Part shown: positions 33,639 to 42,782 of the stretch, piece after piece
Numbering within the stretch: the first letter of the stretch is position 1
Layout of the letters: every line of letters begins with the position of its first letter
Source: Chloroflexota bacterium
Lineage (GTDB): Bacteria; Chloroflexota; Chloroflexia; Thermomicrobiales; UBA6265
Reading direction: 5' to 3'
NCBI GenBank assembly: GCA_023389575.1
Contig: JAEWEG010000050.1
Coordinates: forward strand, 1 to 64,000
Length of the DNA stretch: 64,000 nucleotides
Notes under the pieces: model-generated
The model's database searches: none
Told to the model about the DNA's origin: nothing
What the model saw: only the letters and a program-made list of their open reading frames with translations
Program-made: the position numbers and the translations under genes

Positions 33639-36095
33639 ATGAGTAGTTCCCAGCGAACCGGCTTCGTCTTCGACCCCGCCTTCTCCAGCGCCGTCCCGGA
33701 TTCGATGGCCGTGGCGCCGTCCACGCCCCCCGGGCGCGAGCCACTCTCTCCCGATGAGCTCGACCTGATCCAGCGCTACTGGGAAGCCGCCAACTACCTC
33801 ACGGTGGGCCAGATCTACCTGCGCGAGAACCCGCTCCTGCGCGAGCCGCTGGCCATCGAGCACATCAAGCCCCGGTTGCTTGGCCACTGGGGCACCTCCC
33901 CCGGTCTCAGCCTGATCTACGCGCACGTCAACCGCCTCATTTGCCAGCGCGATGTCGATGCCATCTACCTGACCGGGCCGGGCCACGGCGGACCCGCCCT
34001 GGTGGCGAATGTTTATATGGAAGGAACCTGGACGGAAATCTATCCCGATGTCACGGAAGACGCCGAAGGCATGCGCCAACTCTTCCGCCAGTTCTCCACG
34101 CCCGGCGGCATCCCCAGCCACGTCAGCGTCACCACTCCCGGCTCCATCCACGAGGGCGGCGAACTTGGTTACGTGCTCACGCACGCCTTTGGCGCCGTGT
34201 TCGACAACCCGGACCTGCTCGCCATCGCGGTGGTGGGCGACGGCGAGGCCGAAACCGGCCCGCTCTCGGCGTCATGGAAGTCTGTCTCATACCTCAACCC
34301 CGTCCACGACGGCGCGGTGCTGCCCATCCTGCACCTGAACGGCTACAAGATCGCCAATCCCACGGTGATGGGACGGAACACCGACGACGAGGTGCGCCAG
34401 TACCTGGAGGGCCAGGGCTACGAGGTCTCGTTCGTCTCCGGCGACGATCCCGCCTCCATCCACCAGGCCTTCGCCGCCACCCTGGAGGATTGCCACACGC
34501 GCATCCGCGAGATCCAGGCCAATGCCCGTGAAAACGGCGTACATGGCCGTCCACGGTGGCCCGCCATCGTCCTCCGCACGCCGAAGGGGTGGACCGGGCC
34601 CCACGTGGTCGATGGATATCCGGTCGAAGGTACCCAGCGCTCGCACCAGGTGCCGCTGTCCGGCGTTCGCGAGAACCCCGATTACCTCCGCCAGCTTGAG
34701 GAGTGGCTCCGGAGATACCATCCCGAACGCCACTTCGACGAAAAGGGCCGGCTTATCCCCGAACTTCGGGCCCTGGCCCCCGAGGGAGACCGCCGGATGG
34801 GCGCCAACCCTCACGCCAACGGGGGATCGCGCGCGCCGCTCAACCTGCCGGACTTCCGGGATTATCGCGTCGAGTTCGCGTCGCCGGGCGTCGAGATGGT
34901 GGAGAACACCCACCCGCTCGGCGTGTTTCTGCGGGATGTGTACCGGGACAATCTCGAGTCGTTCCGGGTCTTCAGCCCGGACGAACTTCAGTCGAACCGG
35001 CTCGGCGCCATCCTTGAAACCGAGGACCGCTGCTACGTCGGCCCGGTGCTGGATATCGACAGCAAGATCTCGGTCGATGGCCGCGTCATGGAAGTGCTCA
35101 GCGAACACCTCTGCGAAGGCTGGTTGGAAGGCTACAACCTGACCGGCCGGCACGGGCTCTACGTGACCTACGAGGCCTTCGCCATGGTCTCCGCCTCCAT
35201 GACCATCCAGCATTCGAAATGGCTCCAGGAAGCCAACGAACTGCCGTGGCGGGAGCGCGTGCCGTCGCTCAATATCCTGCTATCCTCGACCTGCTGGCGA
35301 AACGACCATAACGGTTTCAGTCACCAGGGGCCGGGCCTGGTGGATGTCATGCTCTCCAAGCGCGGCACCGTCTCCCGGATCTATCTGCCGCCCGACTCGA
35401 ACACGTTGCTGTCCGTGGCCGACCACTGCCTGCGCAGCCGCAACTACGTGAACCTCATCGTGTCGGACAAGCAGCCCCACCTCCAGTACCTGGACATGGA
35501 GTCCGCCGTGGAGCATTGCGCGATGGGGGCGTCCACCTGGGAGTGGGCCGGCAACGAGGGCGAGGAGGAGCCGGATGTGGTGCTCGCCGCCGCCGGTGAC
35601 GTTCCCACCATGGAAGTCCTGGCCGCGTCCCAATGGCTCCAGGAGCACGTGCCCAGCCTGCGACTGCGCGTGGTCAACGTGGTCGACCTCATGACGCTCT
35701 TTCCGCCCGCGGTTCACCCGCACGGCATGGACGAGACCCGGTTCGTCGACCTCTTCACGGCCGATCGGCCGGTCATCTTCGCCTTTCATGGGTATCAGCG
35801 GGCCATTCACGAAATCGTGCACGGCCGCGTGAACGCGCCACGGTTCCATGTCCGTGGCTTCAACGAACAGGGAACCACCACCACCCCGTTCAACATGGTG
35901 GTGCTCAACGAAATGAGCCGGTACCACCTCTGCATCGAGGCCATTCGCCGATCGCCGAGCCTCAGCCAGGAAGCCGATGGCTACATCTCCGAACTCGAGC
36001 GGCTGATTGGCTACTCGGAATCGTACGCGCGCCAACACTTCGAGGATCCGCCGGAAATCCGGGACTGGGCCTGGAGCAGCCCCACCCAGGCATAG
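33639..36095 (+). CDS. xfp: Xylulose-5-phosphate/fructose-6-phosphate phosphoketolase
   Basis: A TPP-dependent enzyme that splits xylulose-5-P or fructose-6-P with phosphate to acetyl-phosphate plus glyceraldehyde-3-P or erythrose-4-P. The 818-residue length is typical. TPP and substrate motifs are seen: GPGHGGPALVANVYMEGTW, TPGSIHEGGELGY, VVGDGEAETGPLSASWKS, HLNGYKIANPTVMGR, and later SSTCWRNDHNGFSHQGPGL. GGAG is nine bases before the ATG. It has its own terminator and diverges from the chorismate mutase/DAHP synthase pair. Erythrose-4-P from fructose-6-P would feed DAHP synthase, a link that is inferred. Confidence 0.97.
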   Translation: MSSSQRTGFVFDPAFSSAVPDSMAVAPSTPPGREPLSPDELDLIQRYWEAANYLTVGQIYLRENPLLREPLAIEHIKPRLLGHWGTSPGLSLIYAHVNRLICQRDVDAIYLTGPGHGGPALVANVYMEGTWTEIYPDVTEDAEGMRQLFRQFSTPGGIPSHVSVTTPGSIHEGGELGYVLTHAFGAVFDNPDLLAIAVVGDGEAETGPLSASWKSVSYLNPVHDGAVLPILHLNGYKIANPTVMGRNTDDEVRQYLEGQGYEVSFVSGDDPASIHQAFAATLEDCHTRIREIQANARENGVHGRPRWPAIVLRTPKGWTGPHVVDGYPVEGTQRSHQVPLSGVRENPDYLRQLEEWLRRYHPERHFDEKGRLIPELRALAPEGDRRMGANPHANGGSRAPLNLPDFRDYRVEFASPGVEMVENTHPLGVFLRDVYRDNLESFRVFSPDELQSNRLGAILETEDRCYVGPVLDIDSKISVDGRVMEVLSEHLCEGWLEGYNLTGRHGLYVTYEAFAMVSASMTIQHSKWLQEANELPWRERVPSLNILLSSTCWRNDHNGFSHQGPGLVDVMLSKRGTVSRIYLPPDSNTLLSVADHCLRSRNYVNLIVSDKQPHLQYLDMESAVEHCAMGASTWEWAGNEGEEEPDVVLAAAGDVPTMEVLAASQWLQEHVPSLRLRVVNVVDLMTLFPPAVHPHGMDETRFVDLFTADRPVIFAFHGYQRAIHEIVHGRVNAPRFHVRGFNEQGTTTTPFNMVVLNEMSRYHLCIEAIRRSPSLSQEADGYISELERLIGYSESYARQHFEDPPEIRDWAWSSPTQA

Positions 36096-36108
36096 CCGCG
36101 CACGCACC

Positions 36109-36144
36109 AACGGCCAGGGTCGCTCGTTCGCGACCCTGGCCGTT
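36109..36144. terminator. Terminator between phosphoketolase and MarR gene
   Basis: AACGGCCAGGGTCGC pairs perfectly over 15 bp around a 6-base loop, followed by GTCATTTT on the plus strand. It lies between convergent stops. Confidence 0.85.
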
Positions 36145-36166
36145 GTCATTTTCGCCTTTCTTGGAG

Positions 36167-36673
36167 TCATTCGAGGGGCGACTTGCTCCGATGTCCGTGG
36201 ATCATCGCGCGTCGCCTGTCGATCAGGTTCCTGCCGATCCGGTCCAGGGTTTCGACCGCCCGTGCGATCTCCGCGATCTCGTCATCACCGAGCACCGCCA
36301 GCTCGTCAAGAACCTCCTGATTGTAGATTTCCTCGACGTACCGGCTGATTTCGATGCCACGGTCCGAAATCTCGATGTGGAAGCTGCGGCCGTCGCGCGG
36401 GTCGCTGACGCGCGTCACGAAGCCGCTCGCCTCGAGCTTGGCGATGATCCGGGTCACCACGCTTGGCTGGACCTGGAAGAAGGATGCCACCGCGCTCGGC
36501 GTCACCTTGTCGCCAGGGAGCAACTTTTCACGCATGGCGAACAGCAGCGAGAGTTGCCGGTAGCCCACCCGGCCGTGGGGCGTTTCGAACTCGTTGGTCG
36601 CCGCGGCCCAGGTCCCGAATTGGGGCAGCGCGACCACGATGCGGTTCGCGACCTTGCGGCGATCCTCAGCCAT
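36167..36673 (-). CDS. MarR-family transcriptional regulator
   Basis: A 168-residue winged-helix protein. The helix-turn-helix is in KVTPSAVASFFQVQPSVVTRIIAKLEASGFVTRV and the wing in DPRDGRSFHIEISDRG, the classic MarR D-x-R-D-x-R arrangement. N- and C-terminal helices would form the dimer interface. It converges with phosphoketolase and precedes the hydrolase-like gene in the reverse direction. Target and ligand are unknown. Confidence 0.93.
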   Translation of the reverse strand: MAEDRRKVANRIVVALPQFGTWAAATNEFETPHGRVGYRQLSLLFAMREKLLPGDKVTPSAVASFFQVQPSVVTRIIAKLEASGFVTRVSDPRDGRSFHIEISDRGIEISRYVEEIYNQEVLDELAVLGDDEIAEIARAVETLDRIGRNLIDRRRAMIHGHRSKSPLE

Positions 36674-36792
36674 GTGGCGTGTACTCTGGCCTCATCGAGT
36701 CCCCCTGGCTATCCATGGTGTGTACCTGCCGTGATCATACCATCGCGGCGGGGGGAGGGCGGAGGGCCGATCGGGCCAGAGGGCGAGAGGTA

Positions 36793-37464
36793 TCAGTCGC
36801 CGGATGCCGTTCGGCGACGCGGCGCTTGCCGGGACACCCAACGGGCCATCTGTTCACCAGGCACGGCGTCGCTCGGCAGATCGGTCACCACCTCCACCGT
36901 CGCGCCCCAGGCGCGGAGCGTTTCCGCCAGTTCCGGGCCGGCCAGGACACCAGCCGGCGCGGACGGCGCGCCTTCCCGGTTCAGGAGGAGCACCGGTAGC
37001 CCGTCCAGGGGCGCGAGTGGTGGCTCCCACCCGGGCACGATCGGCAGGAAGGCGTCTATCGCGATCACGCCGGAGAGCAGGTCGGGGACCGCCGCGGCGG
37101 CCGCAAGCGCCATGATGCCGCCCTGCTCGACACCAACGAGGAAGGGAAGCTCGGCCTCCTCGGTCTCCTGCCGGTCCACCTCGTCCCACAGGAACCGCTC
37201 GATCTCCGCCAGCGCGTCCCCGAAAAACAGCGGCGACGGATGCGCTTCGGGGCCAACCAGCCATGTGTATCCCAAGATGGCACGCCCAGAGTACACACCC
37301 TTGTAGGATTCCAGCCCGATTACGCGCCCCTTCGCGGCGGCGGCCAGACCGTATTCTTCTACGTCGCGCGCATATTGGTTGTACCCATGCATCGTGATGA
37401 TTCTGGGCGAACCGTCACCTTCCTGCACGCGAACGTAGACGAGTTGGCTGAGAGGTTGAGGCAT
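36793..37464 (-). CDS. Alpha/beta-hydrolase-like protein lacking the nucleophile serine
   Basis: About 223 residues resembling carboxylesterase/phospholipase-type alpha/beta hydrolases (RIITMHGYNQYARDVEEYG at the N-terminus, then VIAIDAFLP). At the position of the nucleophile elbow it reads GVEQGG, with Glu in place of Ser, and no clear C-terminal catalytic His is visible. It is therefore probably not a serine hydrolase and may bind ligands or act otherwise. AGGA lies six bases before the chosen ATG. It follows the Tat FAD oxidoreductase, separated by a terminator. Confidence 0.65.
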   Translation of the reverse strand: MPQPLSQLVYVRVQEGDGSPRIITMHGYNQYARDVEEYGLAAAAKGRVIGLESYKGVYSGRAILGYTWLVGPEAHPSPLFFGDALAEIERFLWDEVDRQETEEAELPFLVGVEQGGIMALAAAAAVPDLLSGVIAIDAFLPIVPGWEPPLAPLDGLPVLLLNREGAPSAPAGVLAGPELAETLRAWGATVEVVTDLPSDAVPGEQMARWVSRQAPRRRTASGD

Positions 37465-37477
37465 GCGTCGTCCTGAA

Positions 37478-37507
37478 AGGCGAGTCCGGTCGAACCCGGA
37501 CTCGCCT
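37478..37507 (-). terminator. Terminator after FAD oxidoreductase
   Basis: AGGCGAGTCCGG makes a perfect 12-bp stem with a 6-base loop in the gap of 53 bases beyond the leftward FAD-oxidoreductase stop. Confidence 0.75.
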
Positions 37508-37517
37508 GCTGAAGTGA

Positions 37518-39329
37518 CTAGGCGGACTTTTCGTCCGAGTTGTGCGCGTGTACCGCCGCGCGGTAGCCGAAGGTGTGAGCCAGGCCGAGAGTGGTGCCAC
37601 CACCCCAGTACGCGGCCACCGATGGGGACGCCACGCAATTGCCGGCCCCGTAGAGACCAGCCACCGGCTTGTCCTCCCAGGTCAGGATCTGGGCATCAGG
37701 GTTGATCACCGGTCCACCGCTGGTGTCGAATGTGCCGACCGAGATGATGGCGGCGTAATACGGACCAGACTCGCTAATCGGGTACATCGACACGTTCGGC
37801 TGATCGTCCGACGGGTACGGTTCCAGCGATGACGCCATGGTCGGGATCTCACGGTCGTAGGCGAACGAACCACGCTGCCAGTCCAGATCCTCTCCGGTCG
37901 AAGCGTATTCGTTGAACTTCGCGACCTCCTCGAGGAAGTTCTCGGTAAAGGACTCGGAGACGGTGACTCCACCAGTGTGCGCGGACAGGCTTGCCATCCG
38001 CTCCGCCATGTTCGTGGCCAACTCTTCGAGCGTCTCGCCCGTGATCACGTACGGTGCTCCAGCCGGGTCCTGCGGATACGGGAACGAACCGCCCCAGTTC
38101 TGCTGCGCTCGCTCGTCCCACACCATGAAGGTCAGTCGCGTGGACCAGTCCGCATTGTTCGCATCCCAGTTGAAGTGCGACTTCGGGCGGTCGGTGTAGT
38201 TGCGCTTCTCGTTCACATAGCGGTGGCCGTTCTTGTCCACCTGGATGAACGAATCGCCATTGATGTAGGGAATGCAGTTGTAGGCCGCAGAGCTGGCGAC
38301 GGCCTGCTCGAAGATCGATTCCTGCCGCCACGCTTCGTGAAGGTTGCCGAGCTTGGCGCCGACCGCCGAGGAAATCCGGATGAAGTCGCCCTCGTTCGTC
38401 GGGGCGCCGCATCCACCGTAGTGGGGCGCGTTCATCAGGTGCCGCATGAGGTCCGGGTTCCGCATGAAACCGCCGCTGCCGAAGATGACACCCTTGCGCG
38501 CCCGGAAGGTCTTCGTCACACCAACCGGCGTGGCGGACGGCGTCGCGCCATCTTCGGAGCCCTCGTTGATCGTCACCTCGACGCCGATCACCTCGCCTGC
38601 GTCATTAAGTACCACGCGCTCGACACGGTGGTTCAGCAACACGGGAATGCCGACACGCTCGGCATGCTCGAGGTACCGGGCGATCATGACACCGCCATAT
38701 CCCGGGTTGCCCTCGTTGTCCATCGACATGATGGAGCGACCTTGCGGAACCGTGTTCTCTTCGAAATGGTCCATGTAGTCGTTATAGCCACCACCAACGG
38801 CGTTGACCATCTGGTACCACCCGATCGCCCCTGTTTGTTCAAGGAAGTCGACCGCCTCGTGGGCCGTGTCGAAGTAGGTGTTGATCATGTCGAAGTCATG
38901 ATCGCTGAGGCCCAGCTTTTCGTCTTCCGGATTGTAGAGATGCGGGAAGGAGTAGCGCGCCATGTACTTCAGCGCGTCTTCCTTCGAATCCTCGATACCC
39001 TGCTCCTGAAGGAAGCGGTTTCCTGGAATCCACAGGCCAGCCCCGGACACCAGGGTTGTTCCGCCAGCGTAGGCGCCCTTCTCGAGCATCACCACGTCGC
39101 TGCCGAGGGCGTGTGCCGTGACCGCCGCCGAAAAGGCCGCGCCACCGCTGCCGACCACCACGATGTCGTGCTCTTCGTCCCATCCTTGCTGTGCAAAGGC
39201 CTGGGACTGAGCAAACGGAACCGCGCCAAGTGTGGCGGCCGCGAACGCGGCTCCCGCGCCGCTGGCCTTCATGAACCCGCGGCGATTGACGCGCAGGCGA
39301 GATTCGTTCGATGCCGAAGTGCTGGACAT
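37518..39329 (-). CDS. Tat-exported FAD-binding oxidoreductase (fumarate reductase/3-ketosteroid dehydrogenase-like)
   Basis: A 603-residue FAD_binding_2 flavoprotein. It begins with a twin-arginine signal (NRRGFMKASGAGAAF, then a hydrophobic region to QAFAQ). The Rossmann motif VVVGSGGAAFSAAVTAHALG and the FAD contact GGTTLVSGAGLWIPGNRF follow. Late glycine-rich segments (GLYGAGNCVASPSVAAYWGGGTTLG) close the FAD site. Members are flavocytochrome c-type reductases or steroid 1-dehydrogenases; which of these is uncertain. Tat export fits a cofactor-loaded protein. A candidate GntR/FadR operator pair lies just upstream. Confidence 0.9.
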   Translation of the reverse strand: MSSTSASNESRLRVNRRGFMKASGAGAAFAAATLGAVPFAQSQAFAQQGWDEEHDIVVVGSGGAAFSAAVTAHALGSDVVMLEKGAYAGGTTLVSGAGLWIPGNRFLQEQGIEDSKEDALKYMARYSFPHLYNPEDEKLGLSDHDFDMINTYFDTAHEAVDFLEQTGAIGWYQMVNAVGGGYNDYMDHFEENTVPQGRSIMSMDNEGNPGYGGVMIARYLEHAERVGIPVLLNHRVERVVLNDAGEVIGVEVTINEGSEDGATPSATPVGVTKTFRARKGVIFGSGGFMRNPDLMRHLMNAPHYGGCGAPTNEGDFIRISSAVGAKLGNLHEAWRQESIFEQAVASSAAYNCIPYINGDSFIQVDKNGHRYVNEKRNYTDRPKSHFNWDANNADWSTRLTFMVWDERAQQNWGGSFPYPQDPAGAPYVITGETLEELATNMAERMASLSAHTGGVTVSESFTENFLEEVAKFNEYASTGEDLDWQRGSFAYDREIPTMASSLEPYPSDDQPNVSMYPISESGPYYAAIISVGTFDTSGGPVINPDAQILTWEDKPVAGLYGAGNCVASPSVAAYWGGGTTLGLAHTFGYRAAVHAHNSDEKSA

Positions 39330-39424
39330 GTATGCAGAATCCTGTCAGGTGAACATACGTTGAAAACGCCAAATTCGGGACCCGGGTACGCGCGTGTGGT
39401 GCCGCCTCCTCATTCTTGTCCAGG

Positions 39425-39467
39425 TAGTACACCAGGACAAATATCCTACCTGGAGATGGTACACCAT
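39425..39467 (-). promoter_or_regulatory. Candidate GntR/FadR-type operator pair
   Basis: TGGTACACCA fits the FadR-group consensus TGGT-N2-ACCA exactly. TAGTACACCA, 32 bases away (three helical turns), differs by one base. They lie about 100-140 bases ahead of the leftward FAD oxidoreductase start. A 9-bp inverted pair TCCAGGTAG/CTACCTGGA (39419-39427 and 39446-39454) overlaps the first. No GntR gene is in the window. Confidence 0.4.
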
Positions 39468-39666
39468 GGCAATTACCACAGGCAATGTCGGGAAGACTTG
39501 GACTTGTCGTCCATTGCGGAGGGGAGGAATGCCCGTTCCTCGGGAAGGGCTTCGGTTTTCACGCGTCAGGTAAGGAAACTCCCGGCACGCACGGGGGCCG
39601 CGTGCCGTTTCGGGATTGCTGGCCACGTCGCGGAATCAGGAGACTCCATGGCGAATAGGCCCAACG

Positions 39667-40404
39667 CTAGGACGTGGTGGGTTCCGGCTCGCTGTCCCAC
39701 TCGAAGAAGCCGGTCGCGCCAACCGTCCGCTCCATGACCTGCTCGGCGATCGCGATGCGTTCGTTCAGGTCACCGGCGCGGAGCGCGGCTCTTGCCAGGC
39801 GGCCCAACTCGGGATCGAGCGCGTCTAGGTCGGAGAGAAGCGCCTTCGGACGCGGCATCCAGAGCCCGAGGTTGAGAAAGTGCCACTTCACGGCCTCCAC
39901 GATGGCTTCCGTGACCATCGCCTGAGCCCGGTCCACGTCGATTTCGCTGATGTCGACCGCGTCCTCGAAGGCCGTGGCGATCCCGTATCGCCGGAAGTTC
40001 ATGGTCGCCGCGCTGACCCGCGGTCCGGCTTCGAGATTCGCCCGCGCCGCCTCCTGGAGGTCGGCGATGACGCCAGTGGGATCGTGAATCGCCACTCCCG
40101 TCGCCAGCATGCGCGCCGCCACGGGCCGCCCCGCGGTGGCCTCATCCCGCATCGCCTGGCGGATTCTCTTGGCTGGATTCACGAACATTTCGGCGGGCAC
40201 GCCATGGAAGAATCGCTGGGATCGCTGCCGCCAGTCCTGCTCGTGAATCGCTACGATGTCGAGATCGCTGGACCTCTGAGCCGAGCCCCGGACGATGGTG
40301 CCGCTGACGAGGATCCCGATTGGCTGGTATCGCTCGTGCAGATAGGCCACGGCCTCACGCAACGCCGTCGCATGGGGCTCGGGCAGCGGGGGTGAAGTGG
40401 TCAT
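39667..40404 (-). CDS. Nucleotidyltransferase-domain protein
   Basis: About 245 residues. The N-terminal domain has the polymerase-beta-type nucleotidyltransferase signature: a GTIVRGSAQRSSDLDIVAIH stretch that carries G-x-x-x-R-G-S and D-x-D. A mainly helical C-terminal half (VTEAIVEAVKWHFLNLGLWMPRPKALLSDL) resembles the substrate-binding domain of DUF4037 or kanamycin-nucleotidyltransferase-like proteins. GGAGA lies seven bases before the chosen ATG. It could modify tRNA, small molecules or proteins; no adjacent HEPN gene is present, so a minimal toxin-antitoxin pair is unlikely. Confidence 0.8.
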   Translation of the reverse strand: MTTSPPLPEPHATALREAVAYLHERYQPIGILVSGTIVRGSAQRSSDLDIVAIHEQDWRQRSQRFFHGVPAEMFVNPAKRIRQAMRDEATAGRPVAARMLATGVAIHDPTGVIADLQEAARANLEAGPRVSAATMNFRRYGIATAFEDAVDISEIDVDRAQAMVTEAIVEAVKWHFLNLGLWMPRPKALLSDLDALDPELGRLARAALRAGDLNERIAIAEQVMERTVGATGFFEWDSEPEPTTS

Positions 40405-40430
40405 GCGCGGCTCTCCATGGACTACAGACA

Positions 40431-40462
40431 GCCATGCCCCCGGATTGCTCCAGGGGCATGGC
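40431..40462 (-). terminator. Terminator after peptide-type binding protein
   Basis: GCCATGCCCC forms a perfect 10-bp stem with a 12-base loop, shortly after the leftward binding-protein stop. Confidence 0.65.
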
Positions 40463-40489
40463 CACGATACCTGAACGTGTCGCCGTGGA

Positions 40490-42355
40490 CTACGGCCGGT
40501 TGCCCGTCCAGTTCGCGATGTTCCAGTGCAGGAGCTCGAACGGCCCGTGGGCAATGTTCTCTTCACTGAGCCAGCGGGCCTGCGCGTACTTCTCGCCCGC
40601 ATCAACGAGCGGCACGATCGCCCAGTCGTTGATCACGATGTCGTTCATCTCCACCAATTGCGCTCGGAGTTCTTCCGGATCGAGGGTGGTTTGCGCCGCC
40701 TCGAACACGACATCGAAGTCAGGATTGACGTAACGCTGGGCGTTGAGCTTGCTCCAGCCGTTGCTGGCCTGGGCGACGTTTTCGTTGTTGGGACCAGCGT
40801 AGAAGCGCAGCATGGTATTCAGCGGAAGCGGGGAGCCGCCACCATACTGGTGCATGTTCATGTCCTGGTACATGTGGCCGGTGTTCTGGTCGTTGCCCGC
40901 GGCCGTGTCGAAGTAGATGCCGCCGTCGATCTGGATCAGTTCGACCGAGAAGCCAACGTCTTCGAGGTTGGCCTTCACGATCGCCTGGATCTTCTGCCGC
41001 ACCTGGTTGATGGTGGTGGCGTAGGAGATGCTGAGTTCCACGCCATCCTTCGAGCGGGTTCCGTCACCGGTCCAGCCCGCGTCTTCCAGCACCTGTTTCG
41101 CTTTCTCAGGGTTGAACTCCCAACTCGTGTTCTGGGAAACGATCTGCTCGTTGCCGGTAATCGCGCTGTTGCCCGGCGCCTCGCCAAGGTCGCCGAAGAA
41201 GAGCTGGTCGGCGATCAACTGGCGATTCACGGCCAGCGCGACGGCCTGGCGGACGGCGGGATCGCCATAGCGCGGGTTCGGGGTGTTCACTTCCGATCGC
41301 TGGCCGTCGACCTCGGTGTTCGGATCGCTGAAGTTGAGGTGCAGTCGCTCGGCGTAGAGCCCCTTGTAGATGACGAAGTAGCCCGGGCTGTCATCCGACT
41401 CCATCGTCTGCAGGATTTCCGGCTCGATCTGCGTGTACCAGGCGAAATCGTAGTCGCCCGTCTGGATCACGGCCCGGGCGGCCGATGCGGCATCGCCACC
41501 ACCCTTGAGGATGACGCGGGAGAACCACGGCTTGTTCGGCTCGCGGTAGTTTTCGTTGGCGGCGTAGATTACCTGATCGTTGACCGCGAACTCTTCAACC
41601 ACATACGGTCCGGTGCCGATCGGGTTGAGCCGGAACTCGTCAAGAGTTCCCGATCCGCCTTCGCCGAGCACGTGCTTCGGGTAGATACAGCCGACGTCGC
41701 TGTTCGCGAACGGCACGAACCAGAGCGGGGTGGGGTTTTCGAACGTCACCACCGCGGTCAGGTCGTCGGGAACCTCGATGCTGGTGATCGGTCCCCACAC
41801 TTCGGAGTTGTTCGTGGCGTTGTCTGGATTCAGGATCCATTCCCACGTGAACGCCACATCGTTGGCGGTGAACGGCGTGCCGTCGCTCCACACCACATCG
41901 GGTTGGATGTTGAAGGTGACGGTCGTTGAATCCTCGGAGAGCAGGCCGTTCTCAAACGACGGTACCTCGGTGATGAGGCATGGCACGAGCGTGCCGTCCG
42001 CCAGGTAGTGCATCAACGGTTCCAGCACGGGCTGGGCCGCGAGCACGTCCTTGTCGCCGGTGCTGTTATGCGGGCTCATCTGCGAGGGGGCCTGCCATTG
42101 CAGGATACGGAGTTCGCCACCGCCTCCCCGCGTCTGGTCCTCCGTTCCCGCCGAGGGCGCCACGGCCCCGCCGCTGGCGGTCGGAGTCGCGTCCTGGGCC
42201 ATGGCGCCCTGTGCGATGAACCCGGCGGTCGGGGCAGCCACGCCGAGCGCGACAGCCGCTTCGATGAAATGACGGCGAGTGATGTGACCGGCCTTGAGTT
42301 GGGAGTAGAGCGTGCTGATCGGGCCGTCGGTCTTTGGGGAAACGTGAGCGGACAT
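40490..42355 (-). CDS. ABC transporter substrate-binding protein, peptide/nickel (family 5) type
   Basis: About 621 residues, the usual size of SBP_bac_5 proteins that capture oligopeptides or similar ligands. A Tat-like signal (ITRRHFIEAAVALGVAAP, cut after AMAQ) is followed by a Thr/Ser/Gly/Ala spacer. The fold motifs PVLEPLMHYLADGTLVPCLI, PDVVWSDGTPFTANDVAFTWEWI and RQAVALAVNRQLIAD follow. AGGGAT lies ahead of the chosen ATG. No permease or ATPase genes adjoin, so it must work with a transporter encoded elsewhere. Confidence 0.92.
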   Translation of the reverse strand: MSAHVSPKTDGPISTLYSQLKAGHITRRHFIEAAVALGVAAPTAGFIAQGAMAQDATPTASGGAVAPSAGTEDQTRGGGGELRILQWQAPSQMSPHNSTGDKDVLAAQPVLEPLMHYLADGTLVPCLITEVPSFENGLLSEDSTTVTFNIQPDVVWSDGTPFTANDVAFTWEWILNPDNATNNSEVWGPITSIEVPDDLTAVVTFENPTPLWFVPFANSDVGCIYPKHVLGEGGSGTLDEFRLNPIGTGPYVVEEFAVNDQVIYAANENYREPNKPWFSRVILKGGGDAASAARAVIQTGDYDFAWYTQIEPEILQTMESDDSPGYFVIYKGLYAERLHLNFSDPNTEVDGQRSEVNTPNPRYGDPAVRQAVALAVNRQLIADQLFFGDLGEAPGNSAITGNEQIVSQNTSWEFNPEKAKQVLEDAGWTGDGTRSKDGVELSISYATTINQVRQKIQAIVKANLEDVGFSVELIQIDGGIYFDTAAGNDQNTGHMYQDMNMHQYGGGSPLPLNTMLRFYAGPNNENVAQASNGWSKLNAQRYVNPDFDVVFEAAQTTLDPEELRAQLVEMNDIVINDWAIVPLVDAGEKYAQARWLSEENIAHGPFELLHWNIANWTGNRP

Positions 42356-42782
42356 GGGTATATCCCTATACAAGCCACCTGCGCGGAGATCGGCGGTGAC
42401 AGGTGAACGACTGGAAGCCGGGAGCTGTCGCGCGGGCGAGATTGCCCGTTCGATGGCCCTACAGGAGGCTGAACCCCTTCGATCGAGCCTGGGGCCATTC
42501 TAGGAGTGCGATTTCCCGGTGGCAATTGTTCGTGTCGAGTATGGATTCCGGTTTGTTGGCTCGATCCCGCCACAACGCCGTGGCCAGGTGTGAAGCGCGA
42601 TTCATTCAGGACTCCAGCCCGGTGGTTCCAATTCATGGTTGCTCACGCCAGGCTGGCGAAACGTGGTTGCACGGCGCAACCGCCATGGATGCTGTGTCCG
42701 GGACCGACAGCGCCGGGCAACGATCACATCGAGACGCGGGCTTCCACGTACCATCGCCGCGATCGTCAGAGAGGTTCCCATC
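42356..42782. other. Divergent upstream region
   Basis: About 430 bases between the leftward binding-protein gene and the rightward dihydrofolate-reductase-family gene. Open frames here are short and featureless. Promoters for both genes must lie here, but no convincing -10/-35 pair, operator or riboswitch fold was recognised. Confidence 0.4.

Noticed and set aside
36793..37464. A dienelactone hydrolase or carboxylesterase assignment
   Set aside because: The nucleophile position is Glu (GVEQGG) and no catalytic His is visible, so an active-enzyme name would overstate the evidence.
39667..40404. A MntA-type antitoxin of a HEPN/MNT toxin-antitoxin pair
   Set aside because: The protein is about 245 residues, larger than MNT antitoxins, and no HEPN gene lies beside it.
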